NCBI GenBank assembly: GCA_021846515.1
Contig: JAJZWU010000004.1
Location: forward strand, 33,382-97,381
Direction of reading: 5' to 3'
Source of the DNA: Actinomycetes bacterium
Lineage (GTDB): Bacteria > Actinomycetota > Acidimicrobiia > Acidimicrobiales > JAMCPL01
Length of the DNA stretch: 64,000 nt
A program made the translations under genes and the position numbers. Below are positions 1 to 9,039 of this stretch, one piece after another (position 1 is the stretch's first letter; each line of letters starts with the position of its first letter). The notes under the pieces were generated by a model. It was not told the origin of the DNA. It saw nothing but the letters and a program-made list of their open reading frames with translations, and made no database searches.

Positions 1-192
1 AACGATTCCCTCGGCACCCGCAGTAGCGCCATCATAGAAATGACGGGTATGATAGCCAGTAGAAATGGGAAAGCGCTCATTAGGCAAAGTTTGATAGGAA
101 TGAACCCGGAAGAGTTGGGAGTTACGTTGGCTCAGGATCTACTCATTCGACAGGGAGGAAACTCGCTTATGGGCTTAAACACGGAGTATTGA
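1..192 (+). CDS. hemC: Hydroxymethylbilane synthase, C-terminal end (partial)
   Basis: Frame 1 is open from the window edge to TGA at 190-192 and encodes the last 63 residues of a protein. It includes NDSLGTRSSA and, near the end, NPEELGVTLAQDLLIRQGG, which matches the C-terminal helix of porphobilinogen deaminases (the ..ELG..LA..LL..GG pattern). The enzyme condenses four porphobilinogens into hydroxymethylbilane. The catalytic part lies outside the window. The stop codon overlaps the ATG of the next gene (TGATG), and the following genes supply the next and earlier steps of the pathway, so an operon is very likely. Confidence 0.82.
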   Translation, partial: NDSLGTRSSAIIEMTGMIASRNGKALIRQSLIGMNPEELGVTLAQDLLIRQGGNSLMGLNTEY

Positions 193-1790
193 TGACTGTT
201 TATCTGGTAGGTGCAGGCCCTGGAGATCCAGGTCTTATCACGCGACGAGGATATGATTTGCTGACTCGTGCAGATGTATTGCTTTACGATCGATTGGTGG
301 ATAAGAGATTACTTTTAGCTGCACGAAAGGACGCTATATTGGTATACACGGGCAAACAGCCCGGCCACGCTGACCGCCAGCCGGATCTGAACAGGCAACT
401 AATTGATTACGGAAGCTCTTACGATATAGTTGTCCGTTTAAAGGGTGGTGACCCATTTGTATTCGGCAGGGGGGGAGAAGAGGTTCAAGCTCTGCAGGAA
501 GCGGGCATTAACGTAGAAGTCGTTCCCGGAGTAACTTCCGCCATAGGTGTACTTACCTCTGCGGGAATACCGGCAACCTATCGAAACATGGCAAGAAGCA
601 TTACGATCGTCACAGGACATACCGGTGCTGAACGGTCCAATAAAGAAAATCCACTGAAAAATATCGTAAGTCCATCCGGGATCGCTGAGTATGACGATAT
701 AGAAGTCCGTACAAAAAAGGGGAGGGAAGACGAAATAGACTGGGACTGCCTGGCAAGACTCAAGGGAACGCTGGTCATACTTATGGGAGTAGACAACCGA
801 GCAGAAATAGCATCTCGCCTTATGGCAGGAGGATTGCCAAGATCGACTCCGGTAGCAGCCGTAGAAAACGGTACTACAATAAACAGGAGAACCGTACATA
901 CGACCTTGGGTCACCTTGCAGATACCGAACTTAAAGCACCTGCCGTAATCGCAATTGGGCAGACGGCCGAGCTGGATCTAACCAATTATACCCAGCTTCC
1001 CCTAAGCGGGCTGTCTATAGTAAATACTAGAAGCCGCAACCAGGCAGAACCGCTCAGCTCTCTGCTGACAGATGCAGGCGCACAGGTAATAGAATTGCCT
1101 GCAATCACCTTCCATGCTCCAGACGACGGTGGTTTGGACCTAAGACGACATGCCGCTTGGCTAAATCGTTACGATTGGATCGTATTCACCTCTTCCAATG
1201 CGGTAGATGCATTCTTTGCATGCCTGCGGGATGCTCGTGATCTGGGCAATCTAAAGGTAGCCTCCGTAGGGACAACAACAGCAACTACGCTGCGTGAACA
1301 CAACATCGTAGCTGATATCATTCCAGACAGGGAACAGAGTACGGCAGGACTGCTGAATATCATGCCGGCTGCCGGCCCTATATCCGGGCGCAAGGAAACT
1401 GGAAGGGTACTCTATCCAAAAGCAGCCGATGCACCTCCTGCTCTGGCGGAGGGACTGAGGAAAAAGGGATGGTTGGTAGACGAAGTAATCGCATACAAGA
1501 CCGTTCCCACATCCAAAGATACCTCCAGGGAGAGTGGTGTCACACCTGAATTGATAGAAATGGCCAAACAGGCAGATGCTATAACTTTCACCTCGCCTTC
1601 TGCGGTACATGGATACCTGGAGTTGGTAGAGGATGGAAAAGTTCCATCCGTAGTCGCATGTATAGGCAACACAACAGCAAGTGCGGCCAGAAGTTCTGGA
1701 ATGGCAGTAGACGTAGTAGCAGAAGAGCAGAGTGCAGAGGGCATAGTAAGGGGACTCATAGATTTCAGAAATAGGCTGACGCGTAAGTGA
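192..1790 (+). CDS. cobA-hemD: Uroporphyrinogen-III C-methyltransferase / uroporphyrinogen-III synthase fusion
   Basis: A two-domain protein. Residues ~1-275 are a SUMT methyltransferase, with YLVGAGPGDPGLIT at the N-terminus, GGDPFVFGRGGEE, and PAVIAIGQ at the end. Residues ~285-530 are a HemD uroporphyrinogen-III synthase, starting SIVNTRSRNQAEPL and carrying WIVFTSSNAV. HemD closes and inverts ring D of hydroxymethylbilane; SUMT methylates C2 and C7 to precorrin-2 using SAM. The fused form is common in actinobacteria. The ORF track starts at TTG 189, but ATG 192 overlaps the hemC stop as TGATG and is preferred. Odd point: between VTGH and WDCLARLKGTLV the SUMT half carries a charged insert about 25 residues longer than usual. 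The product feeds both heme (next genes) and sirohaem/cobalamin. Confidence 0.93.
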   Translation: MTVYLVGAGPGDPGLITRRGYDLLTRADVLLYDRLVDKRLLLAARKDAILVYTGKQPGHADRQPDLNRQLIDYGSSYDIVVRLKGGDPFVFGRGGEEVQALQEAGINVEVVPGVTSAIGVLTSAGIPATYRNMARSITIVTGHTGAERSNKENPLKNIVSPSGIAEYDDIEVRTKKGREDEIDWDCLARLKGTLVILMGVDNRAEIASRLMAGGLPRSTPVAAVENGTTINRRTVHTTLGHLADTELKAPAVIAIGQTAELDLTNYTQLPLSGLSIVNTRSRNQAEPLSSLLTDAGAQVIELPAITFHAPDDGGLDLRRHAAWLNRYDWIVFTSSNAVDAFFACLRDARDLGNLKVASVGTTTATTLREHNIVADIIPDREQSTAGLLNIMPAAGPISGRKETGRVLYPKAADAPPALAEGLRKKGWLVDEVIAYKTVPTSKDTSRESGVTPELIEMAKQADAITFTSPSAVHGYLELVEDGKVPSVVACIGNTTASAARSSGMAVDVVAEEQSAEGIVRGLIDFRNRLTRK

Positions 1791-1820
1791 ACTGTCTTCC
1801 GGGTAAAAAATATTGCAGTA

Positions 1821-2852
1821 GTGAAAATGGATTCTACCGATAAACCCAGAAACATAGCTGAATTGTTTGGTAATACGGGAGGATTCCCAGAAAGACGCAT
1901 GCGTAGACTACGCCGTAGCAGGCCATTTAGAGATCTTCTTTCAGAGACACAGCTAACTGTTAACGATATGATATTTCCTATCTTTGTACGAGAAGACATT
2001 GATAGTCCTACGCCAATTGATAGCCTGCCTGGCCATGTTCAGCATACTGCACAATCAGCCGTAGAGGAGTGTAAGAAGCTGGTATCGCTGGGTATACCGG
2101 GGGTTATACTTTTTGGTATTCCCGCTGACAAAGATCCACAGGGTACAGGTGCTTGGGATCCATCTGGAATAATCCAAATAGCTATATCTGAGACGCGTAA
2201 TGCCATAGGGGAGGATCTGGTTATAATTTCCGATCTCTGCCTTGACGAATACACCAGCCATGGTCATTGTGGAGTACTTGATGACAAGGGTAGGGTAGAC
2301 AATGATACAACCCTGGAGCTTTACCAGAAAATCGCTGTAGCGCAGGCACGGGCGGGCACTGATATGGTAGCTCCAAGCGGAATGATGGATGGGCAGGTAT
2401 CTGCTATCAGGTCAGCTCTCGATACATCCGGCTTTCCGGATATCCCCATACTAGCCTATGCGGCAAAATACGCCTCGTCTCTATATGGGCCATTTCGTGA
2501 TGCAGTAAACGTGCACATAAGCGGTGACCGCAAGTCGTACCAGGAAGATATCCGTAACGCGCGCGAAGCAATCTTGGAAACGACTCTGGACATAGCTGAG
2601 GGGGCCGACATCGTCATGATTAAACCAGCTATCTCGTATTTAGACATTATAGCGCAAGTCTCTTCCGTGACCAATGTGCCTATAGCTGCCTATCAAGTAA
2701 GTGGAGAGTATTCCATGATAAAAGCTGCCGGTGAGCGTGGATGGATAGATGCAGATGCGGTAATGCTGGAGGAACTCACCTCCATAAAAAGAGCCGGCGC
2801 TCGTTTCATCATAACTTATGCAGCCAGGGAGGTTGGGGAAATGCTATCATGA
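1821..2852 (+). CDS. hemB: Delta-aminolevulinic acid dehydratase (porphobilinogen synthase)
   Basis: Condenses two 5-aminolevulinates into porphobilinogen. The 343-residue length is normal for the family. Visible motifs are the Schiff-base lysine regions YAAKYASSLYGPFRDA and IVMIKPAISYLDII, and MVAPSGMMDGQV. The metal site reads CLDEYTSHGHC: two of the three zinc cysteines of the E. coli enzyme are kept and the middle one is Asp, a pattern I associate with actinobacterial HemB. Start is GTG 1821, with ATG 1827 as an in-frame alternative; no strong Shine-Dalgarno is seen before either. The stop overlaps the hemL start (ATGA), implying translational coupling. Confidence 0.95.
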   Translation: MKMDSTDKPRNIAELFGNTGGFPERRMRRLRRSRPFRDLLSETQLTVNDMIFPIFVREDIDSPTPIDSLPGHVQHTAQSAVEECKKLVSLGIPGVILFGIPADKDPQGTGAWDPSGIIQIAISETRNAIGEDLVIISDLCLDEYTSHGHCGVLDDKGRVDNDTTLELYQKIAVAQARAGTDMVAPSGMMDGQVSAIRSALDTSGFPDIPILAYAAKYASSLYGPFRDAVNVHISGDRKSYQEDIRNAREAILETTLDIAEGADIVMIKPAISYLDIIAQVSSVTNVPIAAYQVSGEYSMIKAAGERGWIDADAVMLEELTSIKRAGARFIITYAAREVGEMLS

Positions 2853-4219
2853 CCGGCAACTCCGATAATCAGCTTCCACCCATAAGCGCACTCAAGAATA
2901 CACTTGCGGATAACACTACATATAAAAATACCAATATAGCGTGGTTTGATAGGGCAAAGCACGTAATCCCTGGAGGCGTGGACTCTCCGGTACGATCTTT
3001 CAACTCTGTAGGCGGTACTCCTGTTACGGTGGCCAAGGGTCAGGGTGCATATCTATTTGACGTGGAAGGCAACAGATACGTAGATCTGATTCAATCATAT
3101 GGAGCTATAATCATGGGTCATGCCGACCCGGATACCTTAGATGCAATCAGGAATGCAATGTCAAGGGGTACTACCTTTGGAGCACCCACTACAGGTGAGG
3201 TTCTGTTGGCAGAAGAAATATGTTCAAGAGTGCCGGGATGCAACCTTATACGCTTTGTATCCTCCGGTACTGAGGCGGCAATGAGTGCTGTCCGGCTGGC
3301 AAGAGGCTATACCGGCAGGAGCCGTGTCATTAAGTTTGCGGGGTGCTACCACGGACACTCGGATGGCCTGCTAGCTGCAGGAGGAAGTGGCATTGCAACT
3401 ATAGGACTACCTGATTCTGCCGGCGTACCGCCATCAAGCGTAAACGATACGATTATCTGTCCATACAACCAGGTACCACCCCCAGACATCCTGGATGAAA
3501 ACATAGCGTGTGTAATAGTAGAACCAATCGCAGCCAACATGGGTGTAGTTCCCCCTGTTCCCGGATTCCTGGAAGGGCTTCGTAAGGCCTGTAACTCTGT
3601 AGGTGCATTACTGATCTTTGATGAAGTTATTACTGGATTTCGTATTGCTTACAGCAATGCAACTGCTCTGTGCGAAGTAACACCGGATCTGTACTGTTTT
3701 GGAAAAATAATCGGAGGAGGACTTCCTCTTGCGGCATTTGGTGGTAGATCTGATATTTTTTCTATGCTTGCCCCGGAAGGCCCCGTATACCAGGCAGGGA
3801 CGCTGTCAGGGAACCCCCTGGCTACAGCAGCAGGTCTTAGCGTCTTGCGTCGCCTTAATAGGGATGCTTATTCAAGGCTACAGGCTAAGGTAAAGCAATT
3901 CGCCACCGAGTTGCAAAGCTGCTTCGTAGCCGCCGGAACAAAGGCATGGGTATCGCAATACGGTACACTATGTAGTATATTTTTCGGCGCCGGCAGCGAG
4001 GTACATAATTATGAGGAGTCTCGTATCGCAGCATCAACTGTCACTTCCGATGGTACCGGCATGTACGCAGCCTTCTTCCATCGTATGCTCAAACAAGGGG
4101 TTATGCTTGCTCCAGGGCCATATGAAGCAATGTTTATAGGCATGGCTCACAGTGACAGCGATTTGGAATATATACTAAATGCCGCCAAAAAAGCTTCCAG
4201 CGGTCTTTGTGCAGCTTAA
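2849..4219 (+). CDS. hemL: Glutamate-1-semialdehyde 2,1-aminomutase
   Basis: PLP-dependent class-III aminotransferase fold that converts glutamate-1-semialdehyde into 5-aminolevulinate, the C5 route to tetrapyrroles. The N-terminal SPVRSFNSVGGTP and the PLP-lysine segment YCFGKIIGGGLPLAAFGGR are diagnostic, as is FVSSGTEAAMSAVRLARG for cofactor binding. The ORF track begins at 2741 inside hemB. The ATG at 2849 overlaps the hemB stop (ATGA) and gives a 456-residue protein of normal length, so it is the better start. It is the last gene of the operon; the next gene is convergent, with only ~45 bp between. Confidence 0.94.
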   Translation: MTGNSDNQLPPISALKNTLADNTTYKNTNIAWFDRAKHVIPGGVDSPVRSFNSVGGTPVTVAKGQGAYLFDVEGNRYVDLIQSYGAIIMGHADPDTLDAIRNAMSRGTTFGAPTTGEVLLAEEICSRVPGCNLIRFVSSGTEAAMSAVRLARGYTGRSRVIKFAGCYHGHSDGLLAAGGSGIATIGLPDSAGVPPSSVNDTIICPYNQVPPPDILDENIACVIVEPIAANMGVVPPVPGFLEGLRKACNSVGALLIFDEVITGFRIAYSNATALCEVTPDLYCFGKIIGGGLPLAAFGGRSDIFSMLAPEGPVYQAGTLSGNPLATAAGLSVLRRLNRDAYSRLQAKVKQFATELQSCFVAAGTKAWVSQYGTLCSIFFGAGSEVHNYEESRIAASTVTSDGTGMYAAFFHRMLKQGVMLAPGPYEAMFIGMAHSDSDLEYILNAAKKASSGLCAA

Positions 4220-4263
4220 TATTATGTAGACAATGTCCGTAGAGTCAGGAAATGTATTGATTG

Positions 4264-5151
4264 TCAACTGCCAACAACCTGCCAGTTAGCCAAAATGTCA
4301 TCCCGGTTGCCGGTAACAACCTTGCCCTCCTCAGCCAACTTTCTCAGGTGTGCCCACAGAGAATAGCGCGCTATCGGATGCAACTGCTCTGCTGTATCAC
4401 TATAGGCGCTTGGCAATATGTCGTCCAACTGCACCCATCGATCAAGCCCCTTTTCGTGCAGATTAGACAATGCATCCAGCACCATCTGCTCACGCATTTC
4501 ACGATGGGAGATAACAGAAGATACCACCTCTTGCGGATCGTCCATCCACATACCGTGCCCTGGGAGTAAAGCTACTGGCGAGGGATCCAGGTCACGCACC
4601 ATTCTCAGGCTCTCTATATATTGCTTCATATCACCATCTGGAGGAGCTATCACTACCGTAGATCCTTGCATAATATGATCTCCTGTAAACAGCAGGTTCT
4701 CTTTTACAAGCAAATAACAGAGGTGATCAGACGAATGTCCCGGAGTATAAATAGCACGCAGGGTTACACCGCCTATCTCAATAGTATCGCTATCTGATAT
4801 ATGCCTGGCAATATCAAGATAAGAAAATCCTGAATCAGAAGGTGTGGGACGACCGATAATCTCGGCGCCTGTCAATTCAGCCAAACGTCGTGCCCCGGGA
4901 GCATGATCGGGATGTCCGTGAGTAATGGCTATCCGGCTTATCCTCCCATCACCCACTTCCACAAGCCTCTGAATATGCCCAGGGTCGTCGGGACCTGGAT
5001 CCAATACCAATAGTTCATCTTTACCAATTAGGTAGCTATTGGTGCCAGGACCTGTCATTACACTGGGATTGGGCGCTACTACCCTTATTACTAACGGAGT
5101 TAGCTGAGTGAGCTCGCCGGGTACACAGGAAGCATGATAGTCGTATTCCAC
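4264..5151 (-). CDS. MBL-fold hydrolase, LACTB2-like
   Basis: Metallo-beta-lactamase fold protein of 295 residues. The dinuclear zinc motif THGHPDHAPGA lies at residues 77-87, with further ligands in YTPGHSSDHLCY and LLPGHG. The C-terminus (HPIARYSLWAHLRKLAEEGKV) looks like the winged-helix extension of the LACTB2/endoribonuclease-like branch. The N-terminal NPSVMTGPGTNSYLIG is typical of that branch. Substrate cannot be told; hydrolysis of a thioester, lactone or RNA are all possible. The start is GTG. The upstream alpha/beta hydrolase gene ends 3 bp before it, so the two are probably co-transcribed. Confidence 0.82.
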   Translation of the reverse strand: MEYDYHASCVPGELTQLTPLVIRVVAPNPSVMTGPGTNSYLIGKDELLVLDPGPDDPGHIQRLVEVGDGRISRIAITHGHPDHAPGARRLAELTGAEIIGRPTPSDSGFSYLDIARHISDSDTIEIGGVTLRAIYTPGHSSDHLCYLLVKENLLFTGDHIMQGSTVVIAPPDGDMKQYIESLRMVRDLDPSPVALLPGHGMWMDDPQEVVSSVISHREMREQMVLDALSNLHEKGLDRWVQLDDILPSAYSDTAEQLHPIARYSLWAHLRKLAEEGKVVTGNRDDILANWQVVGS

Positions 5152-5154
5152 TTA

Positions 5155-6105
5155 CTATATTATATCCCTCAAGTTGCCTGAAAATAGCGCTGGATCGATT
5201 CCCATATCTACCATCGCTCTAAGCACTACATCGGCAAACATATCTGGCTCTGAAATAAGCCATGTATGACTTCCCTCCACCACCACACTACGCACACCGG
5301 CGGCACGGCAAAGGCCGGTAACGGCTCCATGGGGCACAAGTCTATCGCGATCAGACCATACTATGGAAATTGGAACACCCGCATTCGATGCCTTCTCAAT
5401 TTCTTTTAGGAGGTCTGCATTACGTACAATATTTACCACCTTAAGTACTTCAGGCAAGTTCCTCAATAGGTTCGGTACAGCTCCCTCAGCAACAGCAGGG
5501 AGAACCCTTGCCGGCGATGAACCGCTTAGCAGATCCACCCCAAGTTCCTGTCCCCATTCCCAAATGGGCCTATTGGACATAGACTCCACTTCACCATTGG
5601 GGCCACACCTCACCGGTCCTCCCACAGGATTACATAGAATCGCAGAACGAACACTGTTGGGATAGTCGTGAGCTACCTGTATTGCTATGCCACCACCAAA
5701 GGAATGGCCGATCACCACAGGAAAATCACTCATCTCCACAGCCTCCAGGAATCTCATTGCCCATTCGGCGTAGAGCTGAAAGGATCGCTCTCGCTTGGTA
5801 AGTGTCGGAGCACCTCCAAATCCTGGAAGCGCCGGCGCAATAACCCTACAGCCGAGACCAGCCAGAGAGGCTACAGCTTCCTTATAAGTCTTGTGACTGA
5901 CGCCCCATCCATGTAGAAATAGAACCGGTAAGCCTTCTCCTGCAACTGCATAGTTAAAATTCCCTTCCTCCATCTTGACAACCTGCCAATTGACCCTGCC
6001 GGTCGACTTGCTGGGATCAGGTGCGGAAGGACCCCATGGAATGGAGACGCGTGAAAACACAATATCCTTAGGCAGTTTTATGCCCATTTTGGGCGTGCTT
6101 ACCAT
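5155..6105 (-). CDS. Alpha/beta hydrolase
   Basis: A 316-residue alpha/beta-hydrolase fold protein. The oxyanion-hole segment is LFLHGWGVSHKTY, the nucleophile elbow is VIGHSFGGG (Ser near residue 135), an acid candidate lies in SIVWSDRDRLVP, and the catalytic His is in VEGSHTWL. No signal peptide is seen, so it is probably cytosolic. The substrate is unknown. It lies just upstream of the MBL hydrolase and is divergent from the DUF929-like gene, with a short shared promoter gap (6106-6183). Confidence 0.82.
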   Translation of the reverse strand: MVSTPKMGIKLPKDIVFSRVSIPWGPSAPDPSKSTGRVNWQVVKMEEGNFNYAVAGEGLPVLFLHGWGVSHKTYKEAVASLAGLGCRVIAPALPGFGGAPTLTKRERSFQLYAEWAMRFLEAVEMSDFPVVIGHSFGGGIAIQVAHDYPNSVRSAILCNPVGGPVRCGPNGEVESMSNRPIWEWGQELGVDLLSGSSPARVLPAVAEGAVPNLLRNLPEVLKVVNIVRNADLLKEIEKASNAGVPISIVWSDRDRLVPHGAVTGLCRAAGVRSVVVEGSHTWLISEPDMFADVVLRAMVDMGIDPALFSGNLRDII

Positions 6106-6183
6106 AATTTATATTATACAACACTCCAGCAAGCACAGTCCAGTATTCTACCAGCATCAACGCCGACCAGCCGCTCCCTGTTC

Positions 6184-7113
6184 ATGCTAAATTATCTATT
6201 CATGGAGCCTGACACACTTGGACATGTAAGACGAAAGGTACCTACAGCTTTAATTACCTGGATAGTCATAGTTGTAGTTGGCATAGTTGCCCTTTCGCTT
6301 ATAGGATTCAAGCTATTTACTTCACCAATTGTCACAAAAGTCAATCCATTCCCCTCGGCATCGCCACATACGCTTAGCTCCATTGGCAATGCATCTATAT
6401 CCAGCCTGAACAATACTGGAGCATATGAAGTTGCCGACTTGGGTATACCTACAGCATTGAATAATCAGGCTGTCTTGACGGGCAGGTCTACCGGCGGTCA
6501 GAATGCAACTGCCGGAAGCAGGCAACTGCCGGAAGTGGCTTTTGTCGGAAGCGAATATTGCCCCTACTGTGCCGCGGCCAGTTGGCCTTTGGTTGTTGCA
6601 CTAAGCAGGTTCGGCAGTTTCAAAAAATTAAATATAGCTACATCCTCCAGCTCTGAGATCTTTTCGGGTATTAACGGATTTTCATTTTACATGACATCAT
6701 ACAGCAGCAAATACATATACTTTGATGGGACAGAGGAGGCTTCTTCCGTTCCGTCAAGTAATCCATACAGTGGATTCACTCCTTTGGGCAAGCCGGTAAC
6801 AGCCCTTATGTCCCTTATAATGCACTACGATCAGCCACCCTTCATCAATTCCGCGAAAGCCGGTGAGCTGCCCTTTATTGACATCGCAAACAAAAGCATC
6901 TTGAACGGTGCGCTATTTCCGGCAGAGTTACTACAGGGGAAGGGATACGGCACCCTAATATACGATATTGCTCACCCCTCTCACTCATATGCGGGACAGG
7001 CAATCCTTACCGCCGCCAATGTATTGACCGCCTCCATATGCACAATCACCGGTAATGCTCCAGAAAACGTCTGCGACTCCACGGCGATCCATCAGGCTTC
7101 AGCCCTATTGTGA
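6184..7113 (+). CDS. DUF929-like membrane-anchored thioredoxin-fold protein
   Basis: A 309-residue protein with one N-terminal membrane segment (ALITWIVIVVVGIVALSLIGF, about residues 22-42). An external domain follows that contains VAFVGSEYCPYCAAASWPLVVALSRFG. The CPYC pair in this context matches the DUF929 family, whose fold resembles thioredoxin. A disulfide or redox role outside the membrane is an inference. ATG 6184 is used here; ATG 6202 (MEPDTLGH) is equally possible and shortens the cytosolic tail. The next gene, a cell-wall peptidase, starts ~100 bp downstream on the same strand. Confidence 0.68.
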   Translation: MLNYLFMEPDTLGHVRRKVPTALITWIVIVVVGIVALSLIGFKLFTSPIVTKVNPFPSASPHTLSSIGNASISSLNNTGAYEVADLGIPTALNNQAVLTGRSTGGQNATAGSRQLPEVAFVGSEYCPYCAAASWPLVVALSRFGSFKKLNIATSSSSEIFSGINGFSFYMTSYSSKYIYFDGTEEASSVPSSNPYSGFTPLGKPVTALMSLIMHYDQPPFINSAKAGELPFIDIANKSILNGALFPAELLQGKGYGTLIYDIAHPSHSYAGQAILTAANVLTASICTITGNAPENVCDSTAIHQASALL

Positions 7114-7209
7114 TTACTGCTGTACCTGCTGGGAACTACCCAACGACCACTTGTATCCAAATACACTGCCGTCTACACAACGTGCTTATAATAGGCTATT
7201 CTATTTGCC

Positions 7210-8544
7210 ATGGCTCAACACGGTAAATACGGACAAAGAGGTAGAATGGCGGATGAAAGCTCACTTACTGGGCTATCTGCACTTAGTGCACCAAGTCGCG
7301 CACCTGTGGTAGGTGCAGGAATAATCATCATAATCGCCATACTGGTAATTGTTCAGATGCTCCGGGGTGTCCCGAGTGCTTCACTTACGCTTACGAGTTC
7401 GAGCGCGCCACTGAGCTTTCCTGGAACTCTTCCGGCGCTCCCCTGGTCTCCAACTGGAGAAGAGGCATTGGCAATAAGTGGTATAGGTACTATAGGTACA
7501 CACGGAGGCAACCAGCCGGAAGAAACCTGGAGCGTGGCAAAGCTAATGACCGCTTACATCGTACTGAAGGCGCACCCTTTGGCACCTGCAACACCTGGAC
7601 CTACCCTGTCTGTTACACCGGCAGATGTGGCAACATATAACAGCGATGTAGCTAATGGGGATTCTGTCGTGCCAGTTGCTGCCGGAGAGACCCTTACCGA
7701 ACGCCAGGCTCTGGAAGCGCTCCTTATCCCATCGGGAGATAATATTGCTGCACTGCTTGCTAACTGGGTATCGGGGTCGGAGACGGCATTCGTAGCCAAG
7801 ATGAATGCCGAGGCAGCCTCATTGGGCATGAACAACACGCACTATGCCGATGCAAGTGGAGTAAATCCGGCTACAGTAAGTACAGCAACCGATCAGCTCA
7901 AGCTGCTGGAAACTGTATGGAAGGTACCGACCATAAGACATATTACGGAAATGGCTCAAGTCACCAACCTGCCGGCGCCTTCCAACTGCCCATCATGTAT
8001 CTACAACAATGATGCTATGATAGGACACTACGGATTTCTGGGAGGAAAAACTGGATCATCTACAAATGGATCTTTTTCTTTCGTTGCACAAAAGACCATT
8101 GGAGGTGAATCAAGACTGATATTTGGTTCTGTTATGGGACAAATAGGGCAGTCAACTCCTTCACTTCCAATGCCACCAAATGCCAACGATTCGCTAAGCG
8201 TGATCGACCAGGCAGAAGCAGCTGCTTACAACCTTGTACAGGCCATGGGAAGCTTTCCTCTGGGTGAGTCCTCCTTGCCCTCTGGTTCTACGCTCGGTTC
8301 CATATCCTCAGCCTGGGCAACCGGGCTCAAGGCAGTAACTTCGAAGCCACTTTCTTTCTATGGCTATCCTGGCATACATACCTCCATGACCGTGCGTAAG
8401 GACAAGCTGGGAACGACTTTGGCGGCTCATCAGGTAGTAGCAACCCTCACCATCACCGTAGGATACAATAGTACGACTGTAAATCTTGTCTCCACAAAAG
8501 CATTGCCTGCCCCGTCTCTTACCTGGAAACTCACTCGCCTGTAA
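7210..8544 (+). CDS. D-alanyl-D-alanine carboxypeptidase family protein (PBP5-like)
   Basis: A serine peptidase of the penicillin-binding S11 type that trims peptidoglycan stem peptides. All three active-site motifs are visible: SxxK as WSVAKLMTAY, SxN as PSGDNIAALLANW, and KTG as GGKTGSSTNGSFSF. An N-terminal hydrophobic helix (APVVGAGIIIIIAILVIVQML) anchors the domain outside the cell. The C-terminal ~100 residues form a separate beta-rich tail. Start ATG 7210 or ATG 7246 (MADESS); the track start is kept. Its stop codon lies inside an 8-bp inverted repeat. Confidence 0.86.
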   Translation: MAQHGKYGQRGRMADESSLTGLSALSAPSRAPVVGAGIIIIIAILVIVQMLRGVPSASLTLTSSSAPLSFPGTLPALPWSPTGEEALAISGIGTIGTHGGNQPEETWSVAKLMTAYIVLKAHPLAPATPGPTLSVTPADVATYNSDVANGDSVVPVAAGETLTERQALEALLIPSGDNIAALLANWVSGSETAFVAKMNAEAASLGMNNTHYADASGVNPATVSTATDQLKLLETVWKVPTIRHITEMAQVTNLPAPSNCPSCIYNNDAMIGHYGFLGGKTGSSTNGSFSFVAQKTIGGESRLIFGSVMGQIGQSTPSLPMPPNANDSLSVIDQAEAAAYNLVQAMGSFPLGESSLPSGSTLGSISSAWATGLKAVTSKPLSFYGYPGIHTSMTVRKDKLGTTLAAHQVVATLTITVGYNSTTVNLVSTKALPAPSLTWKLTRL

Positions 8545-8562
8545 CTCACTCGCCTACAGGCG
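8536..8562 (+). terminator. Weak hairpin at the end of the carboxypeptidase gene
   Basis: CGCCTGTA (8536-8543) pairs exactly with TACAGGCG (8555-8562) and overlaps the TAA stop. No T-tract follows, so intrinsic termination is uncertain. Confidence 0.3.
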
Positions 8563-9039
8563 GAACGACTGGGAGCATAAATCAGAAACCTGTTACGATA
8601 TAATCTGGCCACAATATACGTTATGGATAATTGAGAATGTAATCACAGAACGTGGTGCGCAACAGTCCGGTACGCAACAGTCCGGCGGACTGTTGCGTGG
8701 ACGAGATGGCAAAACACGACTTTGCGTGGACAGGCGTAGCGAAGCACGACTTTACGTTTCTGACACCCGCTCTTGGAGCGGAACCGAATCATAGTACCTC
8801 CGCAAATGCGCGGTATCCATCGGTGAACTTCATACCAGTCACCTGGTATATTCAACCGCTAAAAGTCTCGGTACTCGATCCGGTTCCTTCCTTTTACCAC
8901 TATTTCATTATACTCCTATAGCCTCGCTTTTACAACAGCCGGGAGCAGGCAATTTGTTAGAAGTAATCAAAGCAAACGCAGACCTTGGCAGTGAGGTAGC
9001 GCTTGCAACAAAGTACAGCTGCCCAAAACCACTAACATA
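8545..9039. other. Gene-poor gap with short repeats
   Basis: About 495 bp between two convergent genes. I see no convincing gene: the ORF-track entries here overlap one another in several frames, follow the repeats, and have no recognisable domain. The left half holds the short direct and inverted repeats listed separately. The right half (8765-9039) shows nothing I recognise. Confidence 0.5.
8658..8757. repeat. Nested direct and inverted repeats
   Basis: CGCAACAGTCCGG occurs at 8658-8670 and again at 8673-8685. The second copy is followed at once by CGGACTGTTGCG (8686-8697), giving a 12-bp perfect inverted repeat with a one-base centre. Then two ~30-bp units follow, each beginning GCGTGGAC and ending CACGACTTT-CGT. 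This looks like a small palindromic intergenic repeat unit rather than coding DNA. Confidence 0.6.

Noticed and set aside
438-914. Minus-strand ORF of 158 codons inside cobA-hemD
   Set aside because: Shadow of a clear gene on the other strand; Cys/Tyr-rich sequence with no domain.
8486-8921. Several 70-102 codon ORFs in the 8.5-9.0 kb gap
   Set aside because: Overlap each other on both strands, follow the repeats, and show no domain or ribosome-binding site.
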